A stretch of DNA of 64,000 nt from Porphyra umbilicalis (Eukaryota; Rhodophyta; Bangiophyceae; Bangiales; Bangiaceae), in assembly GCA_002049455.2 (NCBI GenBank), contig KV919078.1, positions 1 to 64,000 on the forward strand. Reading direction: 5' to 3'. This document shows, one piece after another, positions 45,964 through 57,716 of this stretch; within the stretch, counting starts at the first letter, position 1, and each line of letters begins with the position of its first letter. The notes below the pieces were generated by a model. It was not told the origin of the DNA, made no database searches, and saw nothing but the letters and a program-made list of their open reading frames with translations. The position numbers and the translations under genes were made by a program.

Positions 45964-46026
<63 letters not shown>

Positions 46027-46506
46027 CGCCCCCTCCTCCCCGCCGGCGGCGTGGCCAAACCCAAACGCGCGCCCAAGGCGCCCCCCCCCTCCCTGGGGGA
46101 TCCCCCCCCCCCCCTCCCCCTCCCCCCCCTCCCGCTTCCGCAACCTCCCCGGCCGGGAGCGCCTCCGCGCGCTCCTCGTCCGCTCCATCCGCACCGAGAT
46201 GGGGGTTTGCCGCCAACCCTACGCCCACAAGTCGTCGATCAAGCCGCGGATGGCGCGGCTGGACGACGGTGCGGACCCCGTGTTTGGGCGCGACTCCCCC
46301 GCCTACACGGCCTTTGCGGCGTGGCTGGCCGAGGCGGCGGCGGACCTCGTCGTGACGACCAAGAGCGGCACGGGGCACCCGCAGCTGCGGCTGGCGCCGG
46401 GCGCGGCGGCGGCGGTGGGGTTGGCCGACGAGGGGGGGGGGGGGGAGGGGGGGGCTGCCAATGGGGGGGGGGGGGCGCAGAGGTCACCCCGCCGCCACTG
46501 GGGGGG

Positions 46507-46544
<38 letters not shown>

Positions 46545-48031
46545 CGGAGGCGGGGTGCCAGCGGCCGCGCCGGCCAATGGCGGCGCGTTGGTGGCGGCCG
46601 ACGAGGCTGGTGTGGATGGGGGGGCGGCGGGCGCCAACGGCGGGGTGGCCGCAGTGGCCGAGGCGCCCACCGACGCCGCTGCGGCGGAGCGGGGCGGTGG
46701 GGTGGCCACCGTCGCGCCGGCGGCGTGGGCGGGCGGCGGCGTCGTGGTCGCAGGTGCGCCGGCTAGCAATGGCCACGCGGCGGCAGTTCCAGACGGTTCC
46801 CCCGCCGGCGTCGACGACGACGTTGTGGCGGGTGGCGCGCCCGCCGCCAGCCGTGACGCGGGCGCCGCGCCGCCTGCTGACCCCGCCGCCAGTGGTGGCG
46901 CCGCGCCCGCACCGGGGTGTGCGGCGGCGGCCGCCGCCCCCGGCGCAAGCGCCGCCGCCCCAGCCGACGCGCCCGCCGTCGACGCGGTGCTCGGATCGCC
47001 TGTGGGTGCCGCCGCCGGCGCGCTGCTCGGCGCGCCGGCGCCGCAGACCGCGGTGGTGGAGCAGGCCCCGCTCGCCCCCCGCCCGAGCCACTATGTTCCA
47101 CCCCGTCGGCGGCGGGGGTGGGGGACGGCGGCCCGCCCGCCACGGCCGCCGCGGCGAGCGACACGCTACCGTCGACGAGCGGCCACTCCCTTGGCGCCGT
47201 CGCGGTGGTGGCGGGCGCCGACGCGGCCGACGCGGCGGCGGACCGCAGCGTGGACGGCGTGGTGCGGCCAGCACTACCCGCCGTCGCCGCCATGGGCGGG
47301 ACGGGCGGGGCGCTCGCGTCGGGGGGCTCGGCAGACCAGGGGACTCCCGCCCCCCCGACGAGCCCCTGTTGGGTGCGTCTGGGTTGCCCACCGCCGACGT
47401 GTCGGCGCCCGACGGGCGCCGGGGCGTGGCGGACGCGGCACCCGGTGCGGCGGACCCCCCCTGCAGGCCCAATGATGCCGACGCGGCCGCCAAGGATGCC
47501 GACGATGATGGCGGCGCGGACGTGGCCGGCCCCCCGTGGGCGGAAGACGCGTGGTCGGCGGGGTGGTCTTTTCCCGACGAGCCGCCGGCGCCGATTTCGG
47601 CGGCGTGGCTCGACGGGGACGAGGACGATGCGGGCGGCGGCGCCGGCGACGGGGGGGGCGGGGAGGGGGGGTGGGGGGGGAGGGGGGGGGGGCGGCGACG
47701 GCGGGTGGCCGCCCGCGTGCCGGCGCCCGTGACAGCGTCGGGCCGGGGGGGTGAGTGGGGGCGCCTGCGGCGCGCCGCCGAGCGGCGGCGCGCCGGCCAT
47801 CCCCCCCCCGCCGTCGGCTGGCGCTGCGGCACGCGCCGCGTGAGCGGACGCCACGTGCGACCCGGTCGTCGCGCGCCTGCGCTCGGAGCTCGGCCGGGAC
47901 GGGGCGCCGCGCCGGGCCGCCGATGTTTGCCTGTGCTTGGGGTGCCGTGGACGACGCGGCTGGGCCAACGCCACCGACCACGGCGGTATCGCGGGAGCCC
48001 CTCGTGGGCGCCCAGACTACAAAGTCAGTGA
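45192..48031 (+). CDS. NYN-domain (LabA/DUF88-like) putative RNase, frame-broken
   Basis: NYN domains are PIN-like, metal-dependent endoribonucleases. The protein opens MGGAAAVYWDFENIHLSLLH with the first catalytic Asp in WDFEN. A 13-C run (45271-45283) forces a frame change. Similarity then continues: DVNVAYANW, KNGADIRLALDAVED, the acidic motif VIVGGDSDYIAVAQAARRAG, and GVRATTNRYWAAACHQF. Next come Pro/Val repeats, a poly-Ala tract and, around 46130-46400, a second folded segment (PGRERLRALLVRSIRTEMGV through LAPG) that may be an OST-HTH/LOTUS-like RNA-binding domain. The rest is a low-complexity Ala/Gly then acidic tail (for example DADAAAKDADDDGGADV near 47480) that switches frame at least three more times. 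The end is uncertain: 48031 is the stop of the last frame. The NYN identity is good; whether the gene is functional depends on the homopolymers. Confidence 0.75.
45728..45811 (+). repeat. 15-bp coding tandem repeat, about five copies
   Basis: Units of gtggtggcgccgccg encode a VVAPP repeat in the linker after the NYN domain, followed by two SPTAA repeats. Confidence 0.9.
45957..46026 (+). repeat. (GCG)n trinucleotide tract encoding poly-Ala
   Basis: About 70 bases of nearly pure GCG repeats inside the NYN gene linker; likely length-variable. Confidence 0.9.
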
Positions 48032-49098
48032 TACTAGTTGTGTCTGATAAAGCCCACGTCTACAAGCGCACGACTGCTGGACGTCGTGTACGCGTGGCCA
48101 TTGTGTGGGCCTGTGTGGGCCTGTACAGGCCCCCACACAGCTGTGTGGGCTTTTTGTGGCCCTGTGTGGCCCTGCGCACGGGTGCGGCCACCCGTGCAGG
48201 CCGCAGGCGGTCCACGGGCCGTGGATCGCGCCCACTCCAGGTGGTGGCTCTCTCGGCTTGCAAACCAAACACCGTCCCCAAAATTCCCAAGTTGAATGAA
48301 AAGTGTAGGCTCCCGCGTCCTGTGGGTGGGCCCCCCGTCGGACCGACCGGCGGCGGGATTTTCGCACCCAATCGCAAGTGTGTGGAGGGCGCGCACCCCC
48401 AGAGTACTTGACCGTCGTTCCCACTTTATAAATTTTCAAGGGCGATCCCGAGGGCCCCCCCGCCTGCCTGCCGCCCCCGCCCCCCGCGCGCCTGTCAGTC
48501 AGTGTACGCACCGCCCCGCATCGCCCGCCCGCCCCGCCGGCGGCGCTGCCGCGCGCGCGGGCGCGCGCGCCCGCCGCGCCCCCGGGGTCTGCGTCGGCCA
48601 CGCCACCACCCCCCCCCCACTCTGCCCATGACGCCCGGTGGTGCCCCGGTGCGCCGCGGGGGGCCCCCCGCCCGCCGCCCGCCGCCGCCGCCCGCCCGCG
48701 CGCCCTGTCGGTCGCGCCGCCGCGCGCCCGCGCGCGTGCCGCGCGGCCGCCGCGCCCCCCGTGGCCGTCGGCGGCGGGCGGGCGGCGGCGGCGGCGGCGG
48801 GTGCGCGCCGCGCCCGCCCCGGCGGGTCGGCTGTGGGGGCGCCCGCCCGCTCCGCGGCGCCGCCGCCCCGCCGCGACGGCGTCGCCGCGGGCGGCGGGTG
48901 CGCCCGCCGGTCGCCGACGGCGGGGGCGGTCGACGGGGCGCGCCGCGCCGTCCCCGTCGTCGGCAGCCCCCCCGGCGCCGGCGCCGGCGCCGGCGCGGGT
49001 GGGCGACGCGGTCCCCCGCGGCGGGTGGCGCCCCCCCCCCCCCCCCCCCCCCGTCGCCCGTGCTCGCCGCCCCCCGCGGCGGCAGCGCCGCGGGCGCC
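48032..49098. other. Intergenic region between the NYN and MFS genes
   Basis: The left half has moderate GC with repeated tgtgtgggcc words and a perfect 16-base palindrome GGGCCTGTACAGGCCC at 48117-48132. The right half is CCG/GGC-rich. It contains the TATA-like element and may contain the true N-terminus of the transporter. Confidence 0.45.
48427..48434 (+). promoter_or_regulatory. TATA-like element upstream of the second MFS gene
   Basis: The sequence tataaatt stands out in GC-rich surroundings, about 200 bases before an ATG at 48628 and 670 before the ATG at 49099. Good match to a TATA box; no functional evidence. Confidence 0.4.
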
Positions 49099-50869
49099 AT
49101 GACGCTCGCGCTCCCCCCCCCCCCGGGTGCCGTTTACCCACGGGTTCCGCGTCCCCGGGGTCCCCCCCCCCTCCCCACCCCCCCCCCCTCCCCCCCTCCC
49201 CCCCCACCCGCCTCTTTGCGCTCCTCCTCCTCATCGACGTGGTGCTCAACCTCGACGCGGGCCTCCTCCCCGTCTTCCTCCCCCCCCTCACCACCGGGTG
49301 GTCGCTGTCCCCCCTCGGCGCCGCCGCGCTCGGCGCCCTCCCCCCGCCGCCGCCGCCGCCGCCGTCGTTGGCGCGTCGGCGGCCCTCGGCGGCGCCCCCG
49401 CCGCGGCGCTGCTGCCCGCCTCCCTCGCCGCCGCCGCGGCGGCGTGTGTGGCCTTTGCAGCGTCCCCGGGCGTCGCCGCCGCCTACACCGCCCGCGCGGC
49501 GTATGGGGTGGCGACGACCGTCTATTACGTGTATGTGCCCGTGTGGGTGGCCGCGCGGGCGCCGCGCGGCCGCCTCACCGCGTGGATGGGGGCGGTGACG
49601 GCGGGGGGGGGGTCGGCGCGTTTGTGGGCCTCGCGGGGGGGGGGTCGCCCGCGAGGGGGGGTCGGCTGGCGAACCGCGTGGGGGGGGGTGGGGGGGGTCC
49701 TCGCCGCCGTGGCGCTGGCGGTGGTCGGCGTCGGGTGGGGGAGAGGGGGGGGGTGTGGGACGTGGGGGGGGCGCCCCCCGCCGCCGACGGTAGTGGCCGT
49801 GGGGGCGACGGCGGCCGTTGGGCAGAGGGGGGGGGGGGGCGCCGTGGCACCGGCGCCGCCGCCGCCGCCGGCCGCGGCGGGGAGGCAGAGGCGGCGTGGC
49901 TGCTCGGCGGACCCCCGCCGCGGGGCGGCGGGCGGCGCCGGGGCGGCCGTGTCGGTGGCCTCCCCGCCCCGCGGCTGGCGTTTGGGGCGCCCGAGTCGCC
50001 GCCGTGGGCGGCGGGGGCGGCGGCCGGCGGGGCCGGCGGCCGCCGCGTCAGCGAGCGCCCGCCGCGGTCCCCCGCGTCGGCCGCGTCGGTGACAGCGACC
50101 GCCGCCGCGGGCGCGTCCCCTGGTGGCTACGGGGCGACCGCCGCCACGGGTGCCTCCCCCTCGCCCGCTAGCACCCCGGACTGGCGGTCCCCCGCACCCC
50201 CCGTCGCCGCCGCGGCGGCGAGCGCCCGCAGCCCGTCCCCCGGGGTGACCCCCCGGCGGGGGGATCCACCCCCCCCCGCGGCGCCACCGCGTCCCCCGCG
50301 TCTGAGTTTGCCACCCCCGTCGGCGCGTACCACACGCCCGCTCCCGGCGGCGGGGGCGGCGGCGCCCCCCCCCCCCCCCCCCCACCCTCTTCACCCCCCC
50401 ACCGACCGTGCGGGACGTGTCGCCGACGCTGCACCGCCTCGTCGCGCGGTTTTCCAACGGGGCCCCCGCGCCCGCCCCGACCCCGCCGCCGCGGCCGCCG
50501 GTACGCCCGCCGCCGGCGCGGGAGGCGGCGCCGGCGGCGCGCCCCGACGTGGCGGCGCCCGACGGCGACGGCGGCGGTGGCGGCGACGGCGACGGCGACG
50601 GAGACGGGCGCCCGTCGTCGGGGGGCACCCTCGTCGCACGCCGCGTCGCGGCGCTGACCGCCGCGCTCGCCGCCGCCGACGAGGCCGGCGGGCGCACGCC
50701 GTCGCCCGGGGGGGTCGTCCCGTCCTCGTCCCCGGGGGGGGCGCCTCCCCGCCACTCGGGGGGCACGCGGCGCCGCCACCAACGCCGGTGGGCGCCGCCG
50801 CCGCACCGCCAACGTTGCCGTCGGGCGCGTCGCCCCCGGCACGCGGGGGCGCCGCGGCCGCCGACGGCG

Positions 50870-50901
<32 letters not shown>

Positions 50902-51981
50902 AGCGGGCGCGCGGGGCGGCGCCCCCCCCCCGCGGCGGCGCGTCGGCGGCGGCGGTGACGGCGGTGGCGGTGGCGGTCGGCGCGCCGGCGGCGGCGGGGG
51001 CGCCCGCCACCCCCGCGCGCCTCGCGGCGGCGGCGCGGCGGCTGGCGCGGGCGGTGCGGGAGGTCGGCTCCCCCGCCGCGATTGCGCTCGGCGGCGGCCC
51101 GCGGGCGGGCGCTTCACCCGCGCGTCGCGGCGGGGGGGGGGCGGCGGCGGCGGGCGCCGCCGCCGCCGCGTCGGCGCCGCCGTCCCCGCCGGCGGACCGG
51201 GCGGCCTCCCCCGCGGTGGTGCTCTTCCCCCCCCCCCCCCCCCCCAACCGGTCGGGCGCAGCTGCGGGCCCTCTGGTCCAACCCCGTGTACCTCTCCGCG
51301 TCGGCGACGCTCTCCGCCCTCCTCTTTGCCATGGAGGGCGTCCGCTTCTTTGCCGTCGCCGCGCGCACGGCGCCGCCGGCGGGGACGGACACCCTCCGAG
51401 CGACGCTCACCGCCCTGGCGGCGGTGGCGGCAACGGCGCCGGTGGCGGGCATGGCCGCCGGCGCGGCGCTCGTCGACACGCACGGGGGGTACGGGTCGGG
51501 GGCGCGGCGGGCGGCGACGCTCGGGTTGCTCGCGCCGTTTGTGGCGGCGCTCCCCGTGGCGGGGTGGTCCTCGCGGTGGGGGGGGGGCTCGCCCCTTTTG
51601 CAGCCGCCGCGTGGGTGCTCCTCTTTGTGGGGGGGGTCGCCGTGCCCCCGCTGACGGGGCTCGCGCTCGCCGCCGTGGCGGGCGACGGGGGGGGGGGGGG
51701 GGGCGACCCCGCTGCGACGGCGGCAGCGGGGACGGGGACGGGGACGGCGGCGGCGGGGTGGCGGGGCAGTGGCTCGCCGCCGCCGTGTTGCTCGGCATGA
51801 GCCACACGGTGGGGTACGTGGGGGGGCCACTGGTCGTGGGGCTGGTGGGGGGGTGTGGGGGCTCCCGGCGGGGCTCGGGGTGGTCGTGGGGGGGGGGGGT
51901 TGGCCGCCGCCGCGGCGGTGGGGGGGGGTGGCTCGCCGCGACGCGGCGGGAGCGGGGGGGGGGGGCGGCGCCCTCGTGTAG
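49099..51981 (+). CDS. Major facilitator superfamily transporter, multiply frame-broken (gene or pseudogene)
   Basis: Membrane segments typical of an MFS protein occur in order on the + strand but in changing frames. TRLFALLLLIDVVLNLDAGL and LLPVFLPPLTTGWSLSPLG lie near 49208-49330, and AALGGAPAAALLPASLAAAA near 49380. ARAAYGVATTVYYVYVPVWV then RGRLTAWMGAVTAG lie at 49490-49605. A central Gly/Pro-rich loop of several hundred residues follows, with SEFATPVGAYHTP and VRDVSPTLHRLVARFSNG near 50300-50460. LRALWSNPVYLSASATLSAL begins near 51265, then ATAPVAGMAAGAALVDTHGG, VLLFVGGVAVPPLTG and WLAAAVLLGMSHTVGYVGG near 51770-51825. Each frame change sits at a C or G run. The start at 49099 and stop at 51979-51981 are best guesses; an in-frame ATG at 48628 is an alternative. 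This gene is the closest relative of the remnant in the macrosatellite. Confidence 0.7.
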
Positions 51982-53396
51982 GTGCGGGGGGGGGGGGGGG
52001 CGGTGCGGCGGCCGCCCGCCAGCGGGCCGCGCGGCGGGCCGGCGGGCCTGGCGGCCGCCGTGGCGACGTCGGCACCGCCCGTGTACAAAGGTTTGGCGGC
52101 GGCTGCGGGGCGCGGGCGCGGTGGCGGGGGGCGGCGGGGGGCGGCGGGGTCCCGGGGTGGGCACCGCACGCCCGTGCTTGGCCTTTGCGCACCGTCTCTG
52201 GCGTGAGCACCAAGACCGTCGGGGCGTGCTTTCACTCGGCATGAAGGGCGAGCCGCGCGTGCAAGTCAGCGTGGAATAGGACCTGTTCCAGATTACACAA
52301 GCACGACGCCATATTGCATCCAATGGTCCCCACAGAGTACGATGTGAGGCAGTTATCGGCCAAGAGACTTTGCGAGGGCTTCCAACCCGCAGCCTGACCT
52401 CGGCCTCGCGCTCGACACCCTCTCTACACACCGAGGACGGCCAAGTGATAGCGTATCGGTCAGCTCCTGACCTTGGCTCATGTCGTCCGCGAAGAAAATA
52501 GTCGCTCGCTGTCAGGCCTCCGGGACTCGCTCAAGAATACATGGGGAAAATGTATGTCGCGCGGTCAAGCGCTTGAGGAGCACCGTTGCCATGGAGGATC
52601 TCTCCCGCCTTCCCGCCACATGACGCCCACTTGACTACAGTCTTTCTCCAATGCTGTCCACCCTCTATGGCGATCGTACGACCAGAAAGTAGCCCTCATT
52701 TTTCGTGCAGAAGACGATGATCGGGAGCCACGATCGCCGTTGATTGTACCGTAGAGGCCGGTCGACCGCGTTCGTTGCTATCCCCCCCTGGCAAGAACGG
52801 AAGCGACAAGATTGGAGAAAGACTGTACCGAGAGCCACCAGCGCAGCTGCGTGTGGGTCAGGTGTTCTATTTGATACCGAAAAGAGGACGTGCGCAGCGA
52901 AAGAGTAGGCAACTTTGGCGTATGTTTGGGTACATTAGACGAAAGTTTCGTGCTTGGGCGGTGCCTGTGGGCGTATTTTGGCACGATATGCCCCCCGTGC
53001 GGCCAAACCGTGTCACTCACCGTCTGCGTCGTCGCCCATTGGCGCACGCCTCACGATCGTCGGCACGTGCGATCGTGTCGATCCCACGCCCGGATCGCCC
53101 CCGCGGCGGCGCCGCTTCCAGCCCCGCGGGCCGCGGCTTCCACTCTAGGCCGACCGGCCCCGGTGCGCGCGCCCCCCCCCCCGCGCCCACCCTCGACGTC
53201 CGGCGGCGGTTCCCGTCGTGGCAACCGCACCACTGTGGCCTCCCCGCCGCCCGTTGCGCACCCCGCTTGCCTGCGTGGTCGGCCGGTGGCGCCTTTCCCC
53301 CCCGCCCCCGTCTGCGTCGGGCGGCGCCTCTGCCCGTCCCCGCCGCGCGGGGCGTGTGGGTGCGCGCCCTCCCCCCCTGGCCCGCCGGCCGTCGCA
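51982..53396. other. Intergenic region 5' of the DUF1995-like gene
   Basis: About 1.4 kb. The first 280 bases are GC-rich; 52270-53000 has normal composition and no coding frame of note; the last 400 are C-rich upstream sequence. No RNA gene or repeat was recognised. Confidence 0.45.
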
Positions 53397-53410
53397 CCCC
53401 CCCCCCCCCC
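53397..53410 (+). promoter_or_regulatory. C14 tract 5' of the DUF1995-like gene
   Basis: Fourteen C followed by taaagattcacc and the ATG at 53423. Confidence 0.5.
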
Positions 53411-53422
53411 TAAAGATTCACC

Positions 53423-54701
53423 ATGGCGCCGACGCGCGCCTTTGTCTCGCCCCGCCTCCCCCTCCCAACGCGCGGGTGCCGCGCGGCGGCGGCGGCGCGC
53501 CGCCACCGCGCCCCCCGCCCGGCGGGGCCCCCCCCCGCACGCCGGCGGGCCGGCGGCCCCCGTGCGGCGGCGCCCTCCCCAACCCCCCCCCCAGCACCGC
53601 GGTCGTCGACACGGACGCCCCCCCCGCCGTCGACGTGACGATGAGCGTCGACGCGGTCGTGCGGGAGGCGGCCGCGTCGCTCACCGCCGCCGCCGCCGGC
53701 GCGGGGCCCGGCGCGCGCCTCCGCGTCGACGTCTTGTGTCCGGGGCTGGCGCCGGCGGTGGAGGAGCAGTTTCCCTTGTCCGACGCGCTGCTGTACGGGG
53801 TGGCGCTGCGGCTGGCCGCCGCCCTGGTGCCCGCCGGGGGGGCCACCGCCGCCCCCGCCGCCCCCGCCGCCGCTGCCGCCGACGGTGACGGGGACGGGGA
53901 CGGGCCCGCGTCGGCCGACGGTGCGTCGGGCGCCCTCCCGACCGTGCGGGTGCTCTTTGGCAGCGCCGGTGCTGCCGCTTCGGCGGCCAAACACTATGCG
54001 GACGGGGGCACGGCCGTCCCGCCCGGCGTGGCGCTCGGCTGCCTCGCCGCCCGCGACGTGGCCGCCGACGCGGCGGCGGTCCACGCGGTGGGGGGCACCC
54101 CCCCCCCCACCTACCTCGTCGTCGCCCCCGTCAATGCGCGGGGGGACCCGGTCGTCCGCACCCTCGGGCGGTGCGTGGCGGCGGCACCCGCCGCCGCCAC
54201 GTGGGTGCTCCTCAACCCCCGCCTGTCGGCGTCGGGCGGCGACGGGGCGGGGGGGGCGGGCCTCGCGGAAACGGCCGCGCGGTCGGCGCTGCTCTCCACC
54301 TTTGTCACCGCCTACTACTTTCGAAACGTGTTTGTCGTCCTCCGCCCGCGCCTCGTCGCCGTGGAGGCGGGGGTCATCCTCAAGCGGGGGACCGCCGACG
54401 CGTACGCCCTCGCCGCGCTCTTCCCAGACGGCGTGTACCGGGCGGTGGGGGCGACGCCGGGGGGGACGCCAGAGCCGGACCGCCACGCGGTGGCGGCCGC
54501 CTTTGAGGCGGCCGAGGAGGTCATGGCGCGGCAGGCGTTTCGTGCGCGCGCGGCGGCGCGCGCGGCGGGGGGGGGGGGGGGGGGTCGACGACGGCAGCAA
54601 CCTCTACTTGGCCGTCATTGGCGCCATGTCGGTCGCCACGGGGGGGGTCGTGTGGGTGCTCCAGCAGCTGCAGGGGGGGGGGGGGGGGGGGGGTGCCGTG
54701 A
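53423..54701 (+). CDS. DUF1995-like plastid protein with C-terminal membrane segment, frame-broken
   Basis: The body resembles the DUF1995 family, which in plants includes LPA3-like photosystem II accumulation factors. Visible segments are RVDVLCPGLAPAVEEQFPLS, VRVLFGSAGAAASAAKHYAD, YLVVAPVNARGDPVVRTLG, ATWVLLNPRLSA and STFVTAYYFRNVFVVLRPRL, followed by GVILKRGTADAYALAALFPD. The start ATG (context TTCACCATGG) opens MAPTRAFVSPRLPLPTRGC, a plausible plastid transit peptide. It is in a different frame from the body, with the change at a C run (53528-53536 or 53583-53592). After a G run near 54568-54586 the frame changes again and gives VDDGSNLYLAVIGAMSVATG and VVWVLQQLQ, a single membrane helix. 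A further G run near 54673-54693 leads to a stop at 54699-54701. Family assignment is from memory of the motifs. Confidence 0.68.
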
Positions 54702-55563
54702 GGGGGTGCCGCACCGGGTGTTTGGTGGTTGCGTTTTTATGCCGCGCCGCGCCGTGGAGCGGCCGCGTGTCGGACGGGGGTGGTCGGCTGCCGCCCTGGG
54801 CGGATGTACAAATCGGGTGCGTGCGTGGGGCGGGGGCGCCGTCGGGGGAGCTACGGGGCTCCCTTCTAGTTTTTTCTTCCTCTTGTGGCCGCCACCGTTT
54901 TTTTCGCGTTTGTGGACGACCCCGTCGGGTGTGAGGACCCCGCACGCTGGCAGCTGTTCCCGCCCGGCCGTTGGCAGGCGTGGCGCCGCCGACAGTGCCG
55001 GCGCCGCCCACGGGACGGGCGCGCGCGCCGCCGCGTGGGTGCGCGTGCGGGCGGGGCGGCCCGGCGGGGCGGCCACCCGCCGCCCCGCGCGCTGTCCGCG
55101 CGGTCCGCCCCCGCCCCCGTTGTGCTCCCAGCGGCGGGGCACGCGGGCGCCGCCGCGCCGTCGGCGCCCCTGCCCGCCATCGACGACCGCCCGCGGGGGC
55201 GGTGCCGACGCCCATGGCCGCGTCGCGCCGTCCCCCCTGGGGACTTCGGCGGCGTGGACGGCCCCCCGGTGGTCCGCGCGAGCGGTCGCGGCCGACCGGC
55301 GCCGCCGTGCCGCGCGACGGCGGTCCCGCGCGCGGCCGTGACGTACCCTGCGCAGCGAGAAGAAAAAAACACAAAGCAGAGGAACAATGGCAAACAGCGA
55401 GCGCGGGCCCCGAGCGGCGCCGCCACGGGGCGCTGCGCATCCGGCTTTGGGTGCCGCCGCCGGCTGGCACGGGGTCGTGCGGGCACGTGGCCAACCGTGC
55501 GCGCAGCCGCCTGCTGGCAGGTGTGAGTGGGCGGCCGCCTCATATGGTGCCAGTCCATGCAAC

Positions 55564-55635
55564 GTGCGTATGTGCGTATGTGCGTATGTGCGTATGTGCG
55601 TATGTGCGTATGTGCGTACGTGCGTATGTGCGTAC
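55564..55635. repeat. Octamer tandem repeat (gtgcgtat), nine units
   Basis: Nine consecutive 8-base units; the seventh and ninth read gtgcgtac. On each strand it encodes a Tyr/Val/Arg/Met/Cys- or Thr/His/Ile-rich period, explaining small spurious frames. Confidence 0.95.
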
Positions 55636-57716
55636 GCGCTCGGCCGGAGGCGCCGCCGCCGCCGCTGATAGGGCGGCTCGCGGCGCTGCGGAGGGCGCGC
55701 ACTGGGGGGGGAGAGCAGGGCGTTGCGGCCGATGGTGCATCGCTTGCCGACGTCGGTGGAATCTTCACTGCCTCATGCATCGGAAAAGGTGGCAAAGGGG
55801 GTCTACCGACGACGTAGGGATCAAAGTAGCTCTCGTCCTGCGGCCACAGGCGCTGGCGTTGCCGTAGGGGCGCACAGAGTACGACCGCAAGCTACAGCCG
55901 GGGACAACCGTCCTCGCAGCGACGCAGAAACATACGGTACGACTGAGGATTGATGTCGTAGAGCCTCTCCGGCGTTCCATGCCAGAGAGAAACAGTGAGT
56001 TGACGTCGCGATCCCATGGACGCATGTCAAGAACACGGTGGGCACTGGCCGAATTCGCGGCAGATCCCCTGTCGTGGACCCAGCTTCAGCCGTGGCGGCC
56101 AAGCCACCAGCTGAGCGCAGGCCACTCCGTGCTGAAGCTCGCGCCAGCAGCTTGCGCAACGGCACAACAGAAAAGCACGACGACGTCGACAAGGGCGCGC
56201 TGCTCTCGCCAGCTCTGACAAAAAGCACTCTCAGCAGCATGTTGCTACCAGTAGCTGGGCTGCTTCCACCGTGATCGCTGACCGAGCGGCTACAGTCCCT
56301 CCTCGTTGGGTTGCCGACCAGCTCTCCCCTTCCACCATGCGCCTTTTGCGAGCGACTTTTATGATGGAGGGTGCTGTAGCACGCAAGCGTCAGCTGGCGT
56401 CAGATGGACCATGGGCCCCTGACGTCTGCGCGTTGCGGATGACGCACACAGCGTGCTCGCTGGGAATCCCCCCGCGGCGGAACAAGGCCGTCTCAGTGCG
56501 TCACGTGTCGCCCCGCCTGACGAGTGTGGAGACGGCGCCATACGTTGCGACCAACCACGCCCCTGACAGTGGGCACAGCTGAGCTGATCGGGTCAGGTAC
56601 TTTCAGGTCATTGGCAACAGTGGCCTCGCACACTGCCCTGCGCACGGCCCAGCACTAGCGTGGTTCATAAACTCTAAAAAAAATGCTCCTCCTCCGCTCC
56701 TCTGTTCCTCTGCTCTGGCGGTTGCGAGCGGGGTTGTTGTCAAGCAGCCCCGCTCTAGAGCCACCAGAGGGTCTCTTTGTGGCCCATGACCGCTGAAAAA
56801 CGCTACTGAAAATCTGTCTTTGGAAGAGTTAATTCCAGCTCCGTTTAACAAGTTCATAAAATACTCGATCTATCAGGGCATGAAGTACTGAGGACATGGG
56901 ACTGGACCGCCATTCAAACGCAGCACACTGCATGCAAAACATCTCACACACCACCGGTGGTGCACCACGTACCTCTGCATCCGTATCCCGCCCAGTTTCA
57001 AAAGATGGAAGGCCTCAGCACTCAGGTTATCCCTGCGCGGTTTACAATGCAGAATCGACTGAGACGCCACTAGAGCGGCAGACACCCGCAGTCCAAACTA
57101 CTCTCTTTGATGCATGACGTAGCGTCCAAAAAGGCGCAGTTTTAGTAAGTTCAAGCGTTATTGTGCAGCTCCTTATGGCCTCAAGGAGCGTGGCTTGGGC
57201 GGTCGTCACGTAGGCGAGGTACATTCTAACAGGTTATGAGGTTATAAGTGTCTTTCTTGCCAATGTTGTACATAACTACCATTCTCGATTCGATTTGTTG
57301 CGGGAGTCTGGCACGAATGCCTGCAAGTTTTGGCCTGGATCATCTGTCAGTGCCGTCAAACTATGGAAGCCTGACGTTGAGCCACGTGATTAAGGGTTGG
57401 ACTGTCGGAGCGGAGGAGCGGGTTTGTGAACCGACCTAAATACTAATCACTGGCGCCTTCGGTCGGGCGCAGGGAGATTGGAGTTTGGCCTGCCACCGTG
57501 AGAAACCGACCGACCGGCGGGCCGCCCCGCCTCTGTCAGCCTTGGCCTCAGAGCCCACCCCTTCCGCCACGCTTGCTCGTTCCGGCTCGGCTGTGTGGCC
57601 TTGGTTGGTCCACAGCAGCAGTCTGCCGCGAAGGCGTGCGTTGCAGAAACAACCCCACCCACGAGCCGTTCCGGCTAACGAGCGCCCCGCGCGAGTGACA
57701 GAGACACTCGAGTGTC

